From Mycolicibacterium litorale (GTDB lineage: Bacteria; Actinomycetota; Actinomycetes; Mycobacteriales; Mycobacteriaceae): a stretch of DNA of 64,000 bases. The position numbers and the translations under genes are program-made. The stretch is taken from the NCBI RefSeq assembly GCF_014218295.1, contig NZ_AP023287.1:1426001-1490000 (forward strand). Reading direction: 5' to 3'. Below, piece by piece: positions 1 through 9,427 of this stretch (position 1 is the stretch's first letter; every line of letters starts with the position of its first letter). The notes under the pieces are model-generated. The model had not been told where the DNA came from. It saw nothing but the letters and a program-made list of their open reading frames with translations, and searched no databases.

Positions 1-941
1 CCGCGCTGACGATGCAACTCGACAAGCACTGGGCGCAGGAAACTCCCGATGCGGTGGTCGTCCAGGGGGACACCACGACGGTGCTCGCCGCGGCGATGGT
101 GGCCTTCTGGGCGAAGCTGCCGATCGCCCACGTCGAGGCAGGTCTGCGGTCACACGATCTGGCCGCGCCGTTCCCCGAAGAGGGCAACCGCAAGCTCGTC
201 GGTCAGATCAGCCGGCTGCATCTGGCGCCCACCGCGGAGGCGCGGGCGAACCTCGAGCGGGAGGGCACCCGTGCGGGTGACATCGTGGTCACCGGCAACA
301 CGGTGATCGACGCGGTACTCGACATCGCGGCGCGGGGCCGGTGCATCGCCGACCCGCGGGTGGCCCGATTCGTCGCGCGAGCCCATGCGGGCCGCAGCAG
401 GCTGCTGCTGGTGACCGCGCACCGGCGGGAATCCTGGGGTGCGCCGCTCGACCGCGTGCTCAATGCCGTCCTGCTGCTGCTCGACAAGTACTCCGATGTC
501 GAGGTGGTCCTGCCCGCACATCCGAATCCGGCGGTGGCGCAACAGGTTCACGCGGTACTCGGTGGGCACCCGCGCGTGCTGGTGACCGAGCCGCTGGCGT
601 ACCCGGTGCTCGTCGCGACCCTGGCGGCGTCCACGTTGGTGCTCTCGGACTCGGGCGGGATCCAGGAGGAGGCGCCGAGCTTCGGCGTCCCCGTCATCGT
701 GCTGCGCGAAGTCACCGAGCGGATGGAGGCCGTCGACGCGGGCTGTGCGGTCCTCGTGGGCACCGACCGCGACGCGGTGCTCGACCACGCCTGCCGTCTG
801 CTCGACGATGCCGACGAGCGGGCGGCGATGGTGGCGAAGGGCAACCCGTTCGGTGACGGCCGTGCGGCCGACCGCTGCGCCGCGGCGATCTCCCGGATGC
901 TCGGCCGGACCCATCACGGCCCGGCGGAATTCCGCTTCTGA
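1..941 (+). CDS. wecB: UDP-N-acetylglucosamine 2-epimerase (non-hydrolysing), 5' end missing
   Basis: This protein interconverts UDP-GlcNAc and UDP-ManNAc in the cytoplasm, supplying precursors for surface polysaccharides. The frame is open from the first base (residues before the first ATG at 12 read A-L-T), so the start lies upstream of the window. About 310 residues are visible against a family length near 370, so roughly 55-60 N-terminal residues are absent. Family motifs seen: VQGDTTTVLA, HVEAGLRSHD, FPEEGNRKL, VTAHRRE, and the C-terminal SDSGGIQEEAPSFGVPV substrate loop. It stops at TGA 939-941, followed by an inverted repeat that could terminate transcription. It lies next to rhamnose-linker genes, which fits cell-wall sugar supply, but the polymer it serves cannot be told from sequence. 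Confidence 0.93.
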   Translation, partial: ALTMQLDKHWAQETPDAVVVQGDTTTVLAAAMVAFWAKLPIAHVEAGLRSHDLAAPFPEEGNRKLVGQISRLHLAPTAEARANLEREGTRAGDIVVTGNTVIDAVLDIAARGRCIADPRVARFVARAHAGRSRLLLVTAHRRESWGAPLDRVLNAVLLLLDKYSDVEVVLPAHPNPAVAQQVHAVLGGHPRVLVTEPLAYPVLVATLAASTLVLSDSGGIQEEAPSFGVPVIVLREVTERMEAVDAGCAVLVGTDRDAVLDHACRLLDDADERAAMVAKGNPFGDGRAADRCAAAISRMLGRTHHGPAEFRF

Positions 942-951
942 GCCGGACCCG

Positions 952-982
952 CGGCCCGGCCGGTGTCAGCTCAGCCGGGCCG
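952..982 (+). terminator. Inverted repeat after wecB
   Basis: CGGCCCGGC (952-960) and GCCGGGCCG (974-982) form a perfect 9-bp stem with a 13-base loop, 10 bases after the wecB stop. There is no T-run, as is common for mycobacterial terminators. The rest of 942-1094 shows nothing else. Confidence 0.45.
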
Positions 983-1094
983 AACACCCGGGGAGGGATT
1001 CCATCGCCCGCGATGTCGACTGACGGCGCGCCGACTCGCCAGCTCGGAAAACCCTGTGAGCTCCGGAGTCGTTGCTGAGACGGATGCCAACGGC

Positions 1095-1820
1095 TCAGGC
1101 CAAGGTCCGGGTGACCTTCTCCATGGCGCGGCGGCGCTCCAGTGCGTCCGAATCGGGATGTGCCACCTGCACCAACGAGCCGCCGACGGCGTAGACGGCG
1201 AGCAGACGGGACACCACATCGTCGGCGGTCGCCCACTCCGCGGTGGACAGCACGCGATCGCGCGGCTGGAGGCCCGCGGCGGTCGCGGCGCGGGCGGCAG
1301 CGGCGAGCACGTCGTCGACCGCCCGCCCGTCGAGCGCGGGCCCCGGCGCACGCTCCGGGACGATCTGGTCGCCGTGCACACGGACGGCGGTCGCGTAGTC
1401 GGTGATGCCGACGGGCAGATCGGGGACCGGTCTGCCGAACGGATCCAACGACAGCACCGCGATCTCACCGGCGCCGACCGCGGCGTCCGCCTCGTCGATC
1501 CGGTCCGCGGTGCACAGCGCGACGTCCGCGCCGTCGCCGCCACCGCCCACGAGTGCCTCCGCCCCGATCCACCACAGCCCGAACAGCACCGCGGCGGTCT
1601 GCCAGTGCGCGGGCAGCAGCACCGCGATCCGGCTCGACGGACCCGCGCCGAGTTCGTCCCGCAGCAGGTTGCCCGTCTTGGCGGCCCAGTTGGCCAGCGT
1701 CACGGCGGAGACCTCGATGCGTTCGCCGGTGGCGTCGTCGTAGTAGGTGATGCTCGGCCCTGCGGGGTCGGAGTCCAGGAGCGGACCGAGCAGTGCGGCG
1801 GTGACGGTCAGTTCACACAC
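1095..1820 (-). CDS. TIGR03089 family protein (Rv3268-like)
   Basis: Conserved actinobacterial protein of unknown function, about 241 residues if it starts at GTG 1820. It has the look of a truncated AMP-binding (acyl-CoA synthetase-like) N-lobe: an early YYDDATGERIEVS stretch, then a segment rich in GLWWIGAEAL and a late ATADDVVSRLLAVYAVGGSLVQV helix. The family lacks the full adenylation core, so catalysis should not be assumed. GTG 1820 overlaps the last codons of the upstream LCP gene (stop at 1808-1810), so the two are probably translated together. The same pairing (Rv3267-Rv3268) exists in M. tuberculosis. The start choice rests on that overlap; no clear Shine-Dalgarno decides it. Confidence 0.8.
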   Translation of the reverse strand: MCELTVTAALLGPLLDSDPAGPSITYYDDATGERIEVSAVTLANWAAKTGNLLRDELGAGPSSRIAVLLPAHWQTAAVLFGLWWIGAEALVGGGGDGADVALCTADRIDEADAAVGAGEIAVLSLDPFGRPVPDLPVGITDYATAVRVHGDQIVPERAPGPALDGRAVDDVLAAAARAATAAGLQPRDRVLSTAEWATADDVVSRLLAVYAVGGSLVQVAHPDSDALERRRAMEKVTRTLA

Positions 1821-3280
1821 TCCGGATCGTCGGAACCGGCGGTGATGATCTGCGGGGGAGGCGGCGGTGCGGCCGGATCCACTTCCCCGGTGCCGGCCGG
1901 GTCGGCGGTCAGCATCGTCGGGTCGGTGCCGTCGAGGCCCGAACCCGGTCCGGTGTAGTCGTCGGACAGCACCACCCGCACGGTGCCCGGTGCCACGGAG
2001 CCGTCCTCGACGACCGCGAGACCACCCAGGTCCCGCGAAATCGCCTGTGCGCCCAGGTCGTCGGCCTTCGCCGCCTGAACCTGGCTCTTGTCGACGGCTC
2101 CGCCGTCGTAGTTGCCGGTCGGCCCTGGGGTGAAGCCCTTCTGCGCCAGCACCGCCGACACGGAGGCGGCCAGACCGTTGATGTCGGTCGCGTTGACGAC
2201 CTCGACGGTGGTCTTGTCCGGGGTGTAGGCGAGTTCCTCGGTCTTGCCCTCGTCCTGTTCGTTGAGCAGGCCGGTCACCCACTCCTGGACCGCCGCCGGG
2301 TCGACGCGCACCACGCTCTGCATCCCGTCGTCGCTCCAACCGTCCTCGCGCAGCACCGGGATCGTCGCGAAGGCCACGTTGCCCGCGGCGAGCTTCTGCA
2401 ACTGGTCGACGAAATCCATGATGTCCCACCCGTCGGACAGGACCACGGAGCGCTGGACGGCCGCTTCCAGCCGGCTCAGCGTCGCCGGGCTCGACAGGGT
2501 CTTCGAGGAGATCACCTCGTGGGCCAGGGACGCCATCACCGCCTGCTGGCGTGTGACGCGGTCGAGGTCGCCGCGCGGCAGGTTGTGCCGCTGCCGCACG
2601 AAGCTGAGCGCCTGGGGCCCGTTGAGCTTCTGCCAGCCGGCGGGGAAGTCGGCACCCGAAAGCGGTTCGTAGACGGGTTCTTTCAGGCAGACATCGACGC
2701 CGCCGAGGGCGTCGGTGATCAACGCGAAGCCCAGCAGGCCGATCTCGGCGTAGTGGTCGACGGTCACGCCGGTCAGATTGGCGACCGTCTTGATCAGCGC
2801 CTCGCGGCCGTCCTCGACCGCGATCGGCTCGGCCTCGGCGGGATCCATACCCTGTTGCTCGACGAGCTCCTTGAGCTTCTCCAGGTGGACCGACCCGTAG
2901 ACACCGTTGATCTTCATCTTGCCCAGTCCCGGCGCCTGGACGTACGAGTCGCGGGGGATCGAGATCGCCGTCGCGGACTGCCCGTTGTTCGGGATACGGA
3001 TCAAGATGATCGTGTCGGTGTTGGTGGAGACGTCGTCACCGGCGCGCAGGGTAGCCAGCTCCTCCTGCGACAGGGGGTTGCCGTGGGCGTCGGTCCGGCT
3101 GTCGGAGCCCACCAGCAGGACGTCGATCGCGCCGTCCTCGCCGCCGTCGCCGAGTGCCGGGGAACTGATGTGGTTGATGCCTTCTTCGAACGAGCGGATC
3201 CGGCTCCACGCCACACCTGTCCCGAGCACCACGGCAAGGGTCACCGTCACGGCGACGGCACGAAGGACTCGAGCGGGCAT
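1808..3280 (-). CDS. LytR-CpsA-Psr (LCP) family cell-wall ligase (Rv3267/CpsA-like)
   Basis: LCP enzymes transfer polyprenyl-phosphate-linked polymers to the cell wall; the mycobacterial orthologue attaches arabinogalactan to peptidoglycan. The 490-residue protein has one N-terminal membrane anchor (about residues 4-25), an LCP domain (about 85-235) with VGSDSRTDAHGN, SIPRDSYVQAPG, KINGVYGSV and the arginine-rich FVRQRHNLPRGDLDRV, and a C-terminal LytR_C domain (about 350-450, starting TTVEVVNATDINGLA). The catalytic part would be outside the membrane. It is divergent from rmlD, whose product builds the rhamnose residue of the very linker that LCP enzymes attach; that shared location is probably functional. 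Confidence 0.93.
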   Translation of the reverse strand: MPARVLRAVAVTVTLAVVLGTGVAWSRIRSFEEGINHISSPALGDGGEDGAIDVLLVGSDSRTDAHGNPLSQEELATLRAGDDVSTNTDTIILIRIPNNGQSATAISIPRDSYVQAPGLGKMKINGVYGSVHLEKLKELVEQQGMDPAEAEPIAVEDGREALIKTVANLTGVTVDHYAEIGLLGFALITDALGGVDVCLKEPVYEPLSGADFPAGWQKLNGPQALSFVRQRHNLPRGDLDRVTRQQAVMASLAHEVISSKTLSSPATLSRLEAAVQRSVVLSDGWDIMDFVDQLQKLAAGNVAFATIPVLREDGWSDDGMQSVVRVDPAAVQEWVTGLLNEQDEGKTEELAYTPDKTTVEVVNATDINGLAASVSAVLAQKGFTPGPTGNYDGGAVDKSQVQAAKADDLGAQAISRDLGGLAVVEDGSVAPGTVRVVLSDDYTGPGSGLDGTDPTMLTADPAGTGEVDPAAPPPPPQIITAGSDDPECVN

Positions 3281-3359
3281 CAGCTCAGGCTACTGGCGAC
3301 GGCAGCGCAGACGGGGTAGCGATCGTCGGCGCGCCAGGACCCGTGTCAAACTCACACCC

Positions 3360-4223
3360 ATGCCGCAACGTCTCGTGATCACCGGTGCCGGCGGCATGGT
3401 GGGGCGCGTCCTGGCTGCTCAGGCCCGGCGGCAGGGCCGTGACGTGCTGGCGCTCACCTCGGCCGACTGCGACATCACCGATCCCGCCGCCCTGTCGCGT
3501 CATGTCGCACGTGGCGACATGGTGGTCAACTGCGCGGCGATGACCGACGTCGACGCCGCGGAATCCGATCCCGACCGCGCGCACGCCGTCAACGCCGACG
3601 GACCGGGCCACCTCGCCGCGGCCTGCGCGCGGACCGGCGCGGGCCTGATCCACCTGTCCACCGACTACGTGTTCGGTGGGGACTTCGGCGGGGCGCCACC
3701 GAGGCCGTACGACATCGAGGACGAGACCGGACCGCTGAGCGTCTACGGACGAAGCAAGCTCGCCGGCGAGCGCGCGGTGGTCGACGTGCTTCCGGACGCC
3801 TACGTCGTGCGCACCGCCTGGGTCTACGAGGGCGCCGACGGTGCCGACTTCGTCGCCGCAATGCGTCGCAAGGCCCTTGGCGCCGACACCGTCGACGTGG
3901 TGGCGGATCAGATCGGATCGCCGACCAGTGCTCACGACCTGGCCGGTGCGCTGCTCGAGATCGCCGACGGCGGGGTGCGCGGGCCGGTGCTGCACGCCGC
4001 CAACGCGGGGCAGGCCAGCCGGTTCGACCAGGCCCGCGCCGTCTTCGAGGCGCTGGGCGCCGACCCGGAACGGGTCAGGCCCGTGGGCAGCGACCGGTTC
4101 CCGCGGCCCGCGCGGCGGCCGGTGTATTCGGCCCTGTCGGGTGCCGGGTCGGCGGCGCGCGGGCTGACACCGCTGCGCCCGTGGCGCGAGGCGCTGGTCG
4201 CGGCCCTGCACGGGGAGCGCTGA
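3360..4223 (+). CDS. rmlD: dTDP-4-dehydrorhamnose reductase
   Basis: This enzyme carries out the last step of dTDP-L-rhamnose synthesis, NADPH reduction of dTDP-4-keto-rhamnose; rhamnose joins arabinogalactan to peptidoglycan. The 287-residue protein has the Rossmann motif ITGAGGMVGRVLA at residues 5-17, LSTDYVFGG, and the SDR catalytic YGRSK. I chose ATG 3360 because the glycine-rich motif follows immediately, as in the family; the frame is open further upstream but that part is antisense to the LCP gene. wbbL follows after 47 bases and manB after that, forming a linker-unit and mannose operon. Confidence 0.95.
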   Translation: MPQRLVITGAGGMVGRVLAAQARRQGRDVLALTSADCDITDPAALSRHVARGDMVVNCAAMTDVDAAESDPDRAHAVNADGPGHLAAACARTGAGLIHLSTDYVFGGDFGGAPPRPYDIEDETGPLSVYGRSKLAGERAVVDVLPDAYVVRTAWVYEGADGADFVAAMRRKALGADTVDVVADQIGSPTSAHDLAGALLEIADGGVRGPVLHAANAGQASRFDQARAVFEALGADPERVRPVGSDRFPRPARRPVYSALSGAGSAARGLTPLRPWREALVAALHGER

Positions 4224-4270
4224 CGTGCCACTACCCTCTACGCCGTGTCGCGTGAATCGGTGGTCGCCTG

Positions 4271-5164
4271 ATGAGTGACGAGTTGGTCGTCGTCACGGTG
4301 ACGTATTCACCGGGGCCGCACCTCGACCGGTTCCTGGCGACGCTCGCCCATGCCACGGACCGACCGGTGACTGTCGTGATGGCCGACAACGGCTCCACCG
4401 ACGGCGCACCCGAGCGCGCGGTCGAGCGCTACCCCAACACCAGGCTGCTGCGCACCGGCGGCAACCTCGGGTACGGCACCGCGGTCAACCGCGCGGTCGA
4501 CTCCCTCGAGCAGGACCCGGGTCGCGACACCGTGGACTCGGAGTTCCTCATCGTCGCCAATCCGGACGTGCAGTGGGGGCCGAAGTCCATCGATCTCATG
4601 CTGGACGCCGCGGAGAGGTGGCCTCGGGCCGGCGCACTGGGGCCGCTCATCCGGGACCCCGACGGTTCGGTGTACCCGTCGGCGCGGCACCTGCCCAGCC
4701 TGATCCGCGGCGGGATGCACGCCGTGGTCGGCCCGTTCTGGCGGTCCAATCCGTGGACCGCGGCCTACCGCCAGGACCGGGCGGAGCCCAGCGAACGCCC
4801 CGTCGGCTGGTTGTCCGGCAGTTGCCTGCTGCTGCGCCGGGCCGCGTTCGCACAGATCGGCGGGTTCGACGAGCGCTACTTCATGTACATGGAGGACGTT
4901 GACCTCGGTGATCGGCTGGGTCGGGCCGGCTGGCTCAACGTCTATGTCCCGTCGGCGGAGATCCTGCACGACAAGGGCCACTCGACGGGTCGGGATCCGG
5001 CCCGCAACCTGGCCGCCCATCACCGCAGCACCTACACTTTCTTGTCTGATCGCTACCCGCACCGATGGCAGGCGCCGTTGCGGGCGGCGATGAAGGGGGC
5101 GCTGGCCGTGCGGGCGGGGTTGGTGGTGCGCAAGGCTCGTCGACAACAGGCCAAAGGGGGGTAG
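4271..5164 (+). CDS. wbbL: dTDP-rhamnosyltransferase WbbL (GT2)
   Basis: WbbL transfers L-rhamnose from dTDP-rhamnose to decaprenyl-PP-GlcNAc, making the arabinogalactan linker on the cytoplasmic face of the membrane. The 297-residue protein is a GT-A fold glycosyltransferase family 2 member: ADNGSTDGAPERAV near residue 37, the NLGYG loop, IVANPDVQ as the metal-binding region, and FDERYFMYMEDVDLGDRL with the acidic EDVD catalytic segment. The C-terminal region ends in a basic tail (KARRQQAKGG). Length agrees with the mycobacterial enzyme. It sits between rmlD and manB, three bases before the latter. Confidence 0.94.
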   Translation: MSDELVVVTVTYSPGPHLDRFLATLAHATDRPVTVVMADNGSTDGAPERAVERYPNTRLLRTGGNLGYGTAVNRAVDSLEQDPGRDTVDSEFLIVANPDVQWGPKSIDLMLDAAERWPRAGALGPLIRDPDGSVYPSARHLPSLIRGGMHAVVGPFWRSNPWTAAYRQDRAEPSERPVGWLSGSCLLLRRAAFAQIGGFDERYFMYMEDVDLGDRLGRAGWLNVYVPSAEILHDKGHSTGRDPARNLAAHHRSTYTFLSDRYPHRWQAPLRAAMKGALAVRAGLVVRKARRQQAKGG

Positions 5165-5167
5165 GAC

Positions 5168-6247
5168 ATGGTGAATCCGGCTGAGGTCGACGCCGTCGTT
5201 CTGGTGGGCGGACAGGGCACGCGACTGCGCCCGCTGACGCTGTCGGCGCCGAAACCGATGTTGCCGACCGCAGGTCTGGCCTTCCTCACCCATCTGCTGT
5301 CCCGGATCGCCGAGGCGGGCATCGAGCACGTCGTGCTCGGCACGGCGTACAAGGCCGACGTCTTCGAGGCCGAGTTCGGCGACGGATCGAAACTCGGACT
5401 GCAGATCGACTACGTCTTCGAGGACGAACCGATGGGCACCGGCGGCGCGATCGCCAACGTCACCGACAAACTGCGCTACGACACCGCGATGGTGTTCAAC
5501 GGCGACGTGTTGTCGGGCTGCGATCTGCGGGCGCTCCTCGACAGCCACGAGAGCAAGGACGCCGACGTCACGCTGCACCTGGTGCGCGTCGGCGACCCCC
5601 GCGCCTTCGGCTGCGTGCCGACCGACGACGACGGGCGGGTGACCGCGTTCCTGGAGAAGACGCAGGATCCGCCCACCGACCAGATCAACGCCGGCTGCTA
5701 CGTCTTCAAACGCGAGGTGATCGACCGCATCCCACGGGACCGGCCGGTGTCGGTGGAGCGTGAGGTGTTCCCCGGGCTGCTGTCCGCGGGCCTACGGGTG
5801 TGTGGTTACGTCGACGCGACGTACTGGCGGGACATGGGTACGCCGGAGGACTTCGTCCGGGGATCGGCCGATCTGGTGCGGGGCATCGCCCCGTCGCCGG
5901 CGCTGAGCGGCCACCGCGGTGAGTCGCTGGTGCACGACGGCGCCTCGATCGCGCCGGGCGCGCTGTTGATCGGTGGCACCGTGGTGGGGCGCGGCGCGGA
6001 GATCAAGGCCGGCGCCCGCCTCGACGGCGCGGTCATCTTCGACGGCGTGAACGTCGGGGCCGGTGCGGTGATCGAACGCTCCATCATCGGGTTCGGCGCG
6101 CGAATCGGTCCGCGGGCGCTCATCAGGGACGCGGTGATCGGCGACGGCGCCGACATCGGCGCTCGCTGCGAACTGCTGCGCGGGGCGCGGGTGTGGCCCG
6201 GCGTGACGATCCCCGACGGCGGGATCCGCTACTCGACCGACGTCTGA
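5168..6247 (+). CDS. manB: Mannose-1-phosphate guanylyltransferase (Rv3264c-type)
   Basis: It makes GDP-mannose from mannose-1-phosphate and GTP, feeding lipoarabinomannan, mannosides and glycoprotein mannosylation. The 359-residue protein has the nucleotidyltransferase signature VLVGGQGTRLRPLTLSAPKP near residue 11, FNGDVLSG as the metal site, and a C-terminal left-handed beta-helix (about 265-350) with hexapeptide repeats such as APGALLIGGTVVGRGAEI. Naming in this family is confused: the M. tuberculosis orthologue Rv3264c is called manB or manC. It follows wbbL by three bases, so it is co-transcribed. Its last 19 bases overlap the converging Nudix gene. Confidence 0.93.
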   Translation: MVNPAEVDAVVLVGGQGTRLRPLTLSAPKPMLPTAGLAFLTHLLSRIAEAGIEHVVLGTAYKADVFEAEFGDGSKLGLQIDYVFEDEPMGTGGAIANVTDKLRYDTAMVFNGDVLSGCDLRALLDSHESKDADVTLHLVRVGDPRAFGCVPTDDDGRVTAFLEKTQDPPTDQINAGCYVFKREVIDRIPRDRPVSVEREVFPGLLSAGLRVCGYVDATYWRDMGTPEDFVRGSADLVRGIAPSPALSGHRGESLVHDGASIAPGALLIGGTVVGRGAEIKAGARLDGAVIFDGVNVGAGAVIERSIIGFGARIGPRALIRDAVIGDGADIGARCELLRGARVWPGVTIPDGGIRYSTDV

Positions 6248-6783
6248 CCCCGGCGCCCGGCCTCGGCGGCCAGCTGGGCCAGTCCGAAATCGGTGTCCGC
6301 GGGCAGCGCGTCGAGCGGCCACCAGCGCAGGTCCAGTGACTCGTCGGAGCGGGTGATCCGCGCGCCCTCCGGAGCCCGCACCAAGAACTGCAGGTCGAGG
6401 TGACGTGTCGGCACCCCCAGCGAACACGTCACCGGGTGCACATGGACGGCCGCGAGGTGCGGATCGATCACCAGCCCGTCGATGCCGGACTCCTCACGGG
6501 CCTCGCGCAGCGCGGCGGCGACGACGTCCTCGTCCTCGGGCTCGCAGTGTCCGCCCACCTGCAGCCAGCGGCCGAACCGGGGGTGCAACGTCAGCACGGT
6601 GTGGGTGCCGGTGTGGTCGAGCACCAGCGCCGAGGCGGTCACGTGGCCCGGCACACAGGAGCGCAGGCAGCCGTCGGGGCGGGCGGCCAGGAACGCGAGC
6701 ACGGCGTGGCGCAGCGAGTCCTGCGCCGGGTCCGGGGCGTCCCAGTCGGTCAGGATGTCGACCGCGGATCCGTGCAAGCTCAC
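6229..6783 (-). CDS. Nudix hydrolase in the fbiAB operon
   Basis: A 184-residue Nudix hydrolase. The Nudix box is around residues 85-110, with [10 protein letters not shown] leading into the core REAREESG; one residue is inserted between the glycine and the first glutamate compared with the textbook spacing, a common variant in GGH-type Nudix proteins. The substrate cannot be read from sequence. Its ATG at 6783 overlaps the fbiB stop by 4 bp, so it is translationally coupled to coenzyme F420 biosynthesis. That suggests, but does not show, that it cleaves a nucleotide or pyrophosphate linked to F420 synthesis. The gene ends convergently inside manB by 19 bp. Confidence 0.88.
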   Translation of the reverse strand: MSLHGSAVDILTDWDAPDPAQDSLRHAVLAFLAARPDGCLRSCVPGHVTASALVLDHTGTHTVLTLHPRFGRWLQVGGHCEPEDEDVVAAALREAREESGIDGLVIDPHLAAVHVHPVTCSLGVPTRHLDLQFLVRAPEGARITRSDESLDLRWWPLDALPADTDFGLAQLAAEAGRRGQTSVE

Positions 6784-8120
6784 CGGCGCACCAGGAAGTC
6801 CCGCGGCGGCACCGGGTCCCGTGGGCCGGTCGGTTCGGCCGGATAGCCGACCGCCACCGCACCCAACGGTTCCCAGTCGGCGGGTAGATCGAGTTCGTCG
6901 CGCACCACGTCGGCGGCGAAGATCGTCGACCCCACCCAGCAGCTGCCCACCTCGCGGACTGCCAGTGCCACCAGGAACGCCTGGACCGCGGCGCCGACGG
7001 CGACGGTGAACATCGTGTGCTCGGCGGCGGTGCGGGCGGCGTCCGGGTAGTCGTGCGCACCGTCGGGCACCAGAAACGGGATCACGAGTTCCGGTGCGTC
7101 GTAGAGGATCTGGCCGCGGCCGAGCCGGCGTTCGACGGCATCCTCACTCAGGCCGTCGGCGCGCAGATCGGCCCGCCACTGGTCTTTCATCCGGTCGAGC
7201 AGGCGGGTGCGGACGGCGCGGTCGGTCACCCAGACGAAGCGCACCGGCCGCGTGTGGTGGGGGGCCGGCGCCGTGAGCGCTTCGGCGACGGCCTCCTCGA
7301 CGATGCCGGCCGGCACCGCGGCGGAGCCGAAGTGGCGCACCGAGCGGCGCAGCAGCTGCGCCTGTCTGCGGCCCTGCGCCATCGACTCCTCGGTGCCCAG
7401 CCAGAAGAGGTCCTCCTCACCGGGGCGGAGAAGGTCACGGGCCGTGGAATCGTTGTCCGGCAACGACAATCCGCGCACGACGGCCACCGGGATGCCGGTG
7501 AGCTTGCCCTTGACCAGGTCGGCGGCCGCCGCGATCTCGTCGGCGACGGCGACCTCGGTCACCAGGAGTTCGTTGCCGTGCGCGTCGTGGGCGCCGGCGT
7601 ACCCGTACAGCACGCTCACCCCGGCGGCGCCGATCGCCGCGTCGATCTGACCGTTGCGCCACGCACGCCCCATGGTGTCGGTGATGACGATCCCCACGGT
7701 GACGCCGAGCCGTTCGGCCAGGCCGGTCCGCAGGCGGGCGGCGCTGCCGTCGGGGTCGACCGGCAGCAGCGCCAGCTCGCGGGTGTCGACGTTTGATCCG
7801 TCGACGCCGGCGGCCGCCTGGATGAGGCCGATGGCGTTCTCGGTGATGAGGGTGCGCCCCTTACGGGCCAGCACGCGCACCGCCTCGTCGTCGATGAGCT
7901 TGCGCCGCAACGCATCTCGTTCGTCAGGATCCTCCGGCGCGGTGACGATGCGGCCCTCGCACTTCGAGACCACCTTGCTGGTGACCACGACGACGTCACC
8001 GTCACGCAACCACGGTGCGGCGTCGGCCAGCGCGGCCGCGAGGTCGTCGCCGGGCCGGAACTCCGGCAACCCGGGAACCGGAAGCAGTTCGATTGTCCCG
8101 GCGGAGCCGTGTTCCATCAC
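6780..8120 (-). CDS. fbiB: Bifunctional F420:L-glutamate ligase / dehydro-F420-0 reductase FbiB
   Basis: FbiB finishes coenzyme F420. The N-terminal CofE-like domain (about 1-245) adds glutamates to F420-0; the C-terminal FMN nitroreductase-like domain (about 255-446) reduces dehydro-F420-0. The 446 residues match the mycobacterial two-domain form. Visible motifs include [22 protein letters not shown]-type [16 protein letters not shown] and, in the second domain, [15 protein letters not shown] and [20 protein letters not shown]. The start ATG (8120) overlaps the fbiA stop by 4 bp and the stop overlaps the Nudix start by 4 bp, so the three genes form a tight operon. Confidence 0.96.
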   Translation of the reverse strand: MMEHGSAGTIELLPVPGLPEFRPGDDLAAALADAAPWLRDGDVVVVTSKVVSKCEGRIVTAPEDPDERDALRRKLIDDEAVRVLARKGRTLITENAIGLIQAAAGVDGSNVDTRELALLPVDPDGSAARLRTGLAERLGVTVGIVITDTMGRAWRNGQIDAAIGAAGVSVLYGYAGAHDAHGNELLVTEVAVADEIAAAADLVKGKLTGIPVAVVRGLSLPDNDSTARDLLRPGEEDLFWLGTEESMAQGRRQAQLLRRSVRHFGSAAVPAGIVEEAVAEALTAPAPHHTRPVRFVWVTDRAVRTRLLDRMKDQWRADLRADGLSEDAVERRLGRGQILYDAPELVIPFLVPDGAHDYPDAARTAAEHTMFTVAVGAAVQAFLVALAVREVGSCWVGSTIFAADVVRDELDLPADWEPLGAVAVGYPAEPTGPRDPVPPRDFLVRR

Positions 8121-9112
8121 AGCGTCACTCCGGCCAGCCGCACCCCGGCGCGGACCATCTCCGCGGTCGCCGCCGGATCCGTCATCAACAGCGGCACCGC
8201 CTCGACCGCCACGCCGTCGATCTGTGCGCTGTCACCTTCGTGCACCAGCCATCCGTCGAGGATGCCGGTACCCGAGCGGGCGCCGTAGTGGCGTCCGACC
8301 GCTTCCGACGTCGATGCGACGCCGATCACGGAGAGGCATTCATCGGCCATGCCGCGCAAGGGCTTTCCGGCGACGATGGGGGAGTACCCGATGATCTTGG
8401 CCGGTGTCGACCGCAGTGCGCCGCGGATGCCCGGGATGGCCAGGATGGAGCCGATGCTGACCACCGGGTTGGACGGCGCCAGCAGGACGACGTCGGCCTC
8501 GGCGATGGCCTCGGTGACGCCCGGGCCTGCGGTGGCCTTCTCCGCGCCGACGAACGCGAAACTGTGCGTGGGCACTTTCGCGCGGTAGCGCACCCACCAC
8601 TCCTGGAAGTGGATCGCGCGGCGCTCGCCGGTGTCGGGGTCGGTGATCACGACGTGGGTCTCGCTGCGGTCGTCGCTGGCGGGCAGCAGCCGGGCGCCCG
8701 GTGACCACCGGTCGCACAGCGCTTCGGTCACCTGGGACAGCGGATAACCCGCCCGCAACATCTGGCTGCGCACCAGGTGGGTCGCCAGGTCGCGGTCACC
8801 GAGTCCGAACCAGTCGGGTTGGACGCCGTAGGCCGCGAGTTCCTCTTTGGCGTGCCAAGTTTCGTCGCGATGCCCCCATCCGCGCTCGGGGTCGATGCCG
8901 CCGCCGAGGGTGTACATGCACGTGTCGAGGTCCGGACAGATCCGCACCCCGAACATCCACGTGTCGTCGCCGACGTTGACCACGGCGGTCAGCTCGTGGT
9001 CGGTTGCGGCCTGCGCGGTGTCTCCGGCGAACTGACCCAGCCCGAGAAGTCGTTGCACGCCGAGCAGGAAGCGTGCCCCACCGACGCCGCCGACCAGAAC
9101 CGTCACCTTCAC
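8117..9112 (-). CDS. fbiA: 2-phospho-L-lactate (phosphoenolpyruvyl) transferase FbiA
   Basis: FbiA joins the activated three-carbon phosphate donor to the deazaflavin Fo, giving (dehydro-)F420-0. With start GTG 9112 the product is 331 residues, the length of the M. tuberculosis enzyme, and begins [18 protein letters not shown], the conserved N-terminus. An upstream ATG at 9136 would add eight residues without family support. Other conserved segments: [47 protein letters not shown] and [13 protein letters not shown]. It heads the fbiA-fbiB-Nudix operon. Confidence 0.96.
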   Translation of the reverse strand: MKVTVLVGGVGGARFLLGVQRLLGLGQFAGDTAQAATDHELTAVVNVGDDTWMFGVRICPDLDTCMYTLGGGIDPERGWGHRDETWHAKEELAAYGVQPDWFGLGDRDLATHLVRSQMLRAGYPLSQVTEALCDRWSPGARLLPASDDRSETHVVITDPDTGERRAIHFQEWWVRYRAKVPTHSFAFVGAEKATAGPGVTEAIAEADVVLLAPSNPVVSIGSILAIPGIRGALRSTPAKIIGYSPIVAGKPLRGMADECLSVIGVASTSEAVGRHYGARSGTGILDGWLVHEGDSAQIDGVAVEAVPLLMTDPAATAEMVRAGVRLAGVTL

Positions 9113-9427
9113 ACCGAACGAGACTAGGCGCTCCACCGCACCGGGGTTGCACCGCTCCTCACGGTCGACGGCGGCGGGTGTGTGACGGATCGGACACGCC
9201 GAGATTTCCGACGCGCCGCAGAACTGTCACGAGGTGATATGAATTCCTGTTCCAGCGCTTGACCCCAGCTGCCAACGCGTGTGTAATCACACCAGTGTCA
9301 TTTCCCGGTTGGCCAGCCGATTTCGGTGTCGCAGACCGAGATTCGATCACTTGTTCGAATTGGGTTGGCCGCACAGCACCGTGTGCGGCCGAGTGGATCT
9401 ACGACACCGAGTGAGGAGGGGCGGGAA
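9113..9427 (+). promoter_or_regulatory. whiB2 upstream region with sigma-A-type promoter
   Basis: This 315-bp gap lies between divergent fbiA and whiB2. A good housekeeping promoter is visible for whiB2: TTGACC (9259-9264), a 17-base spacer, and TGTAAT (9282-9287). The -10 lies inside a perfect palindrome GTGTG-TAAT-CACAC (9279-9292). Start of transcription near 9294 would leave an untranslated leader of about 130 bases, which also holds the LexA-like site listed separately. The ribosome site GAGGAGGGGCGGG precedes ATG 9428. No ORF of interest is present. Confidence 0.6.
9343..9358. promoter_or_regulatory. LexA-like (SOS box) site in the whiB2 leader
   Basis: The sequence TCGATC-ACTT-GTTCGA matches the mycobacterial SOS box TCGAAC-N4-GTTCGA at 11 of 12 defined positions (T for A at position 5). 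It lies about 50 bases downstream of the predicted start of transcription and 70 bases before the whiB2 start codon. A roadblock-type repression is possible; binding is not shown. Confidence 0.4.
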
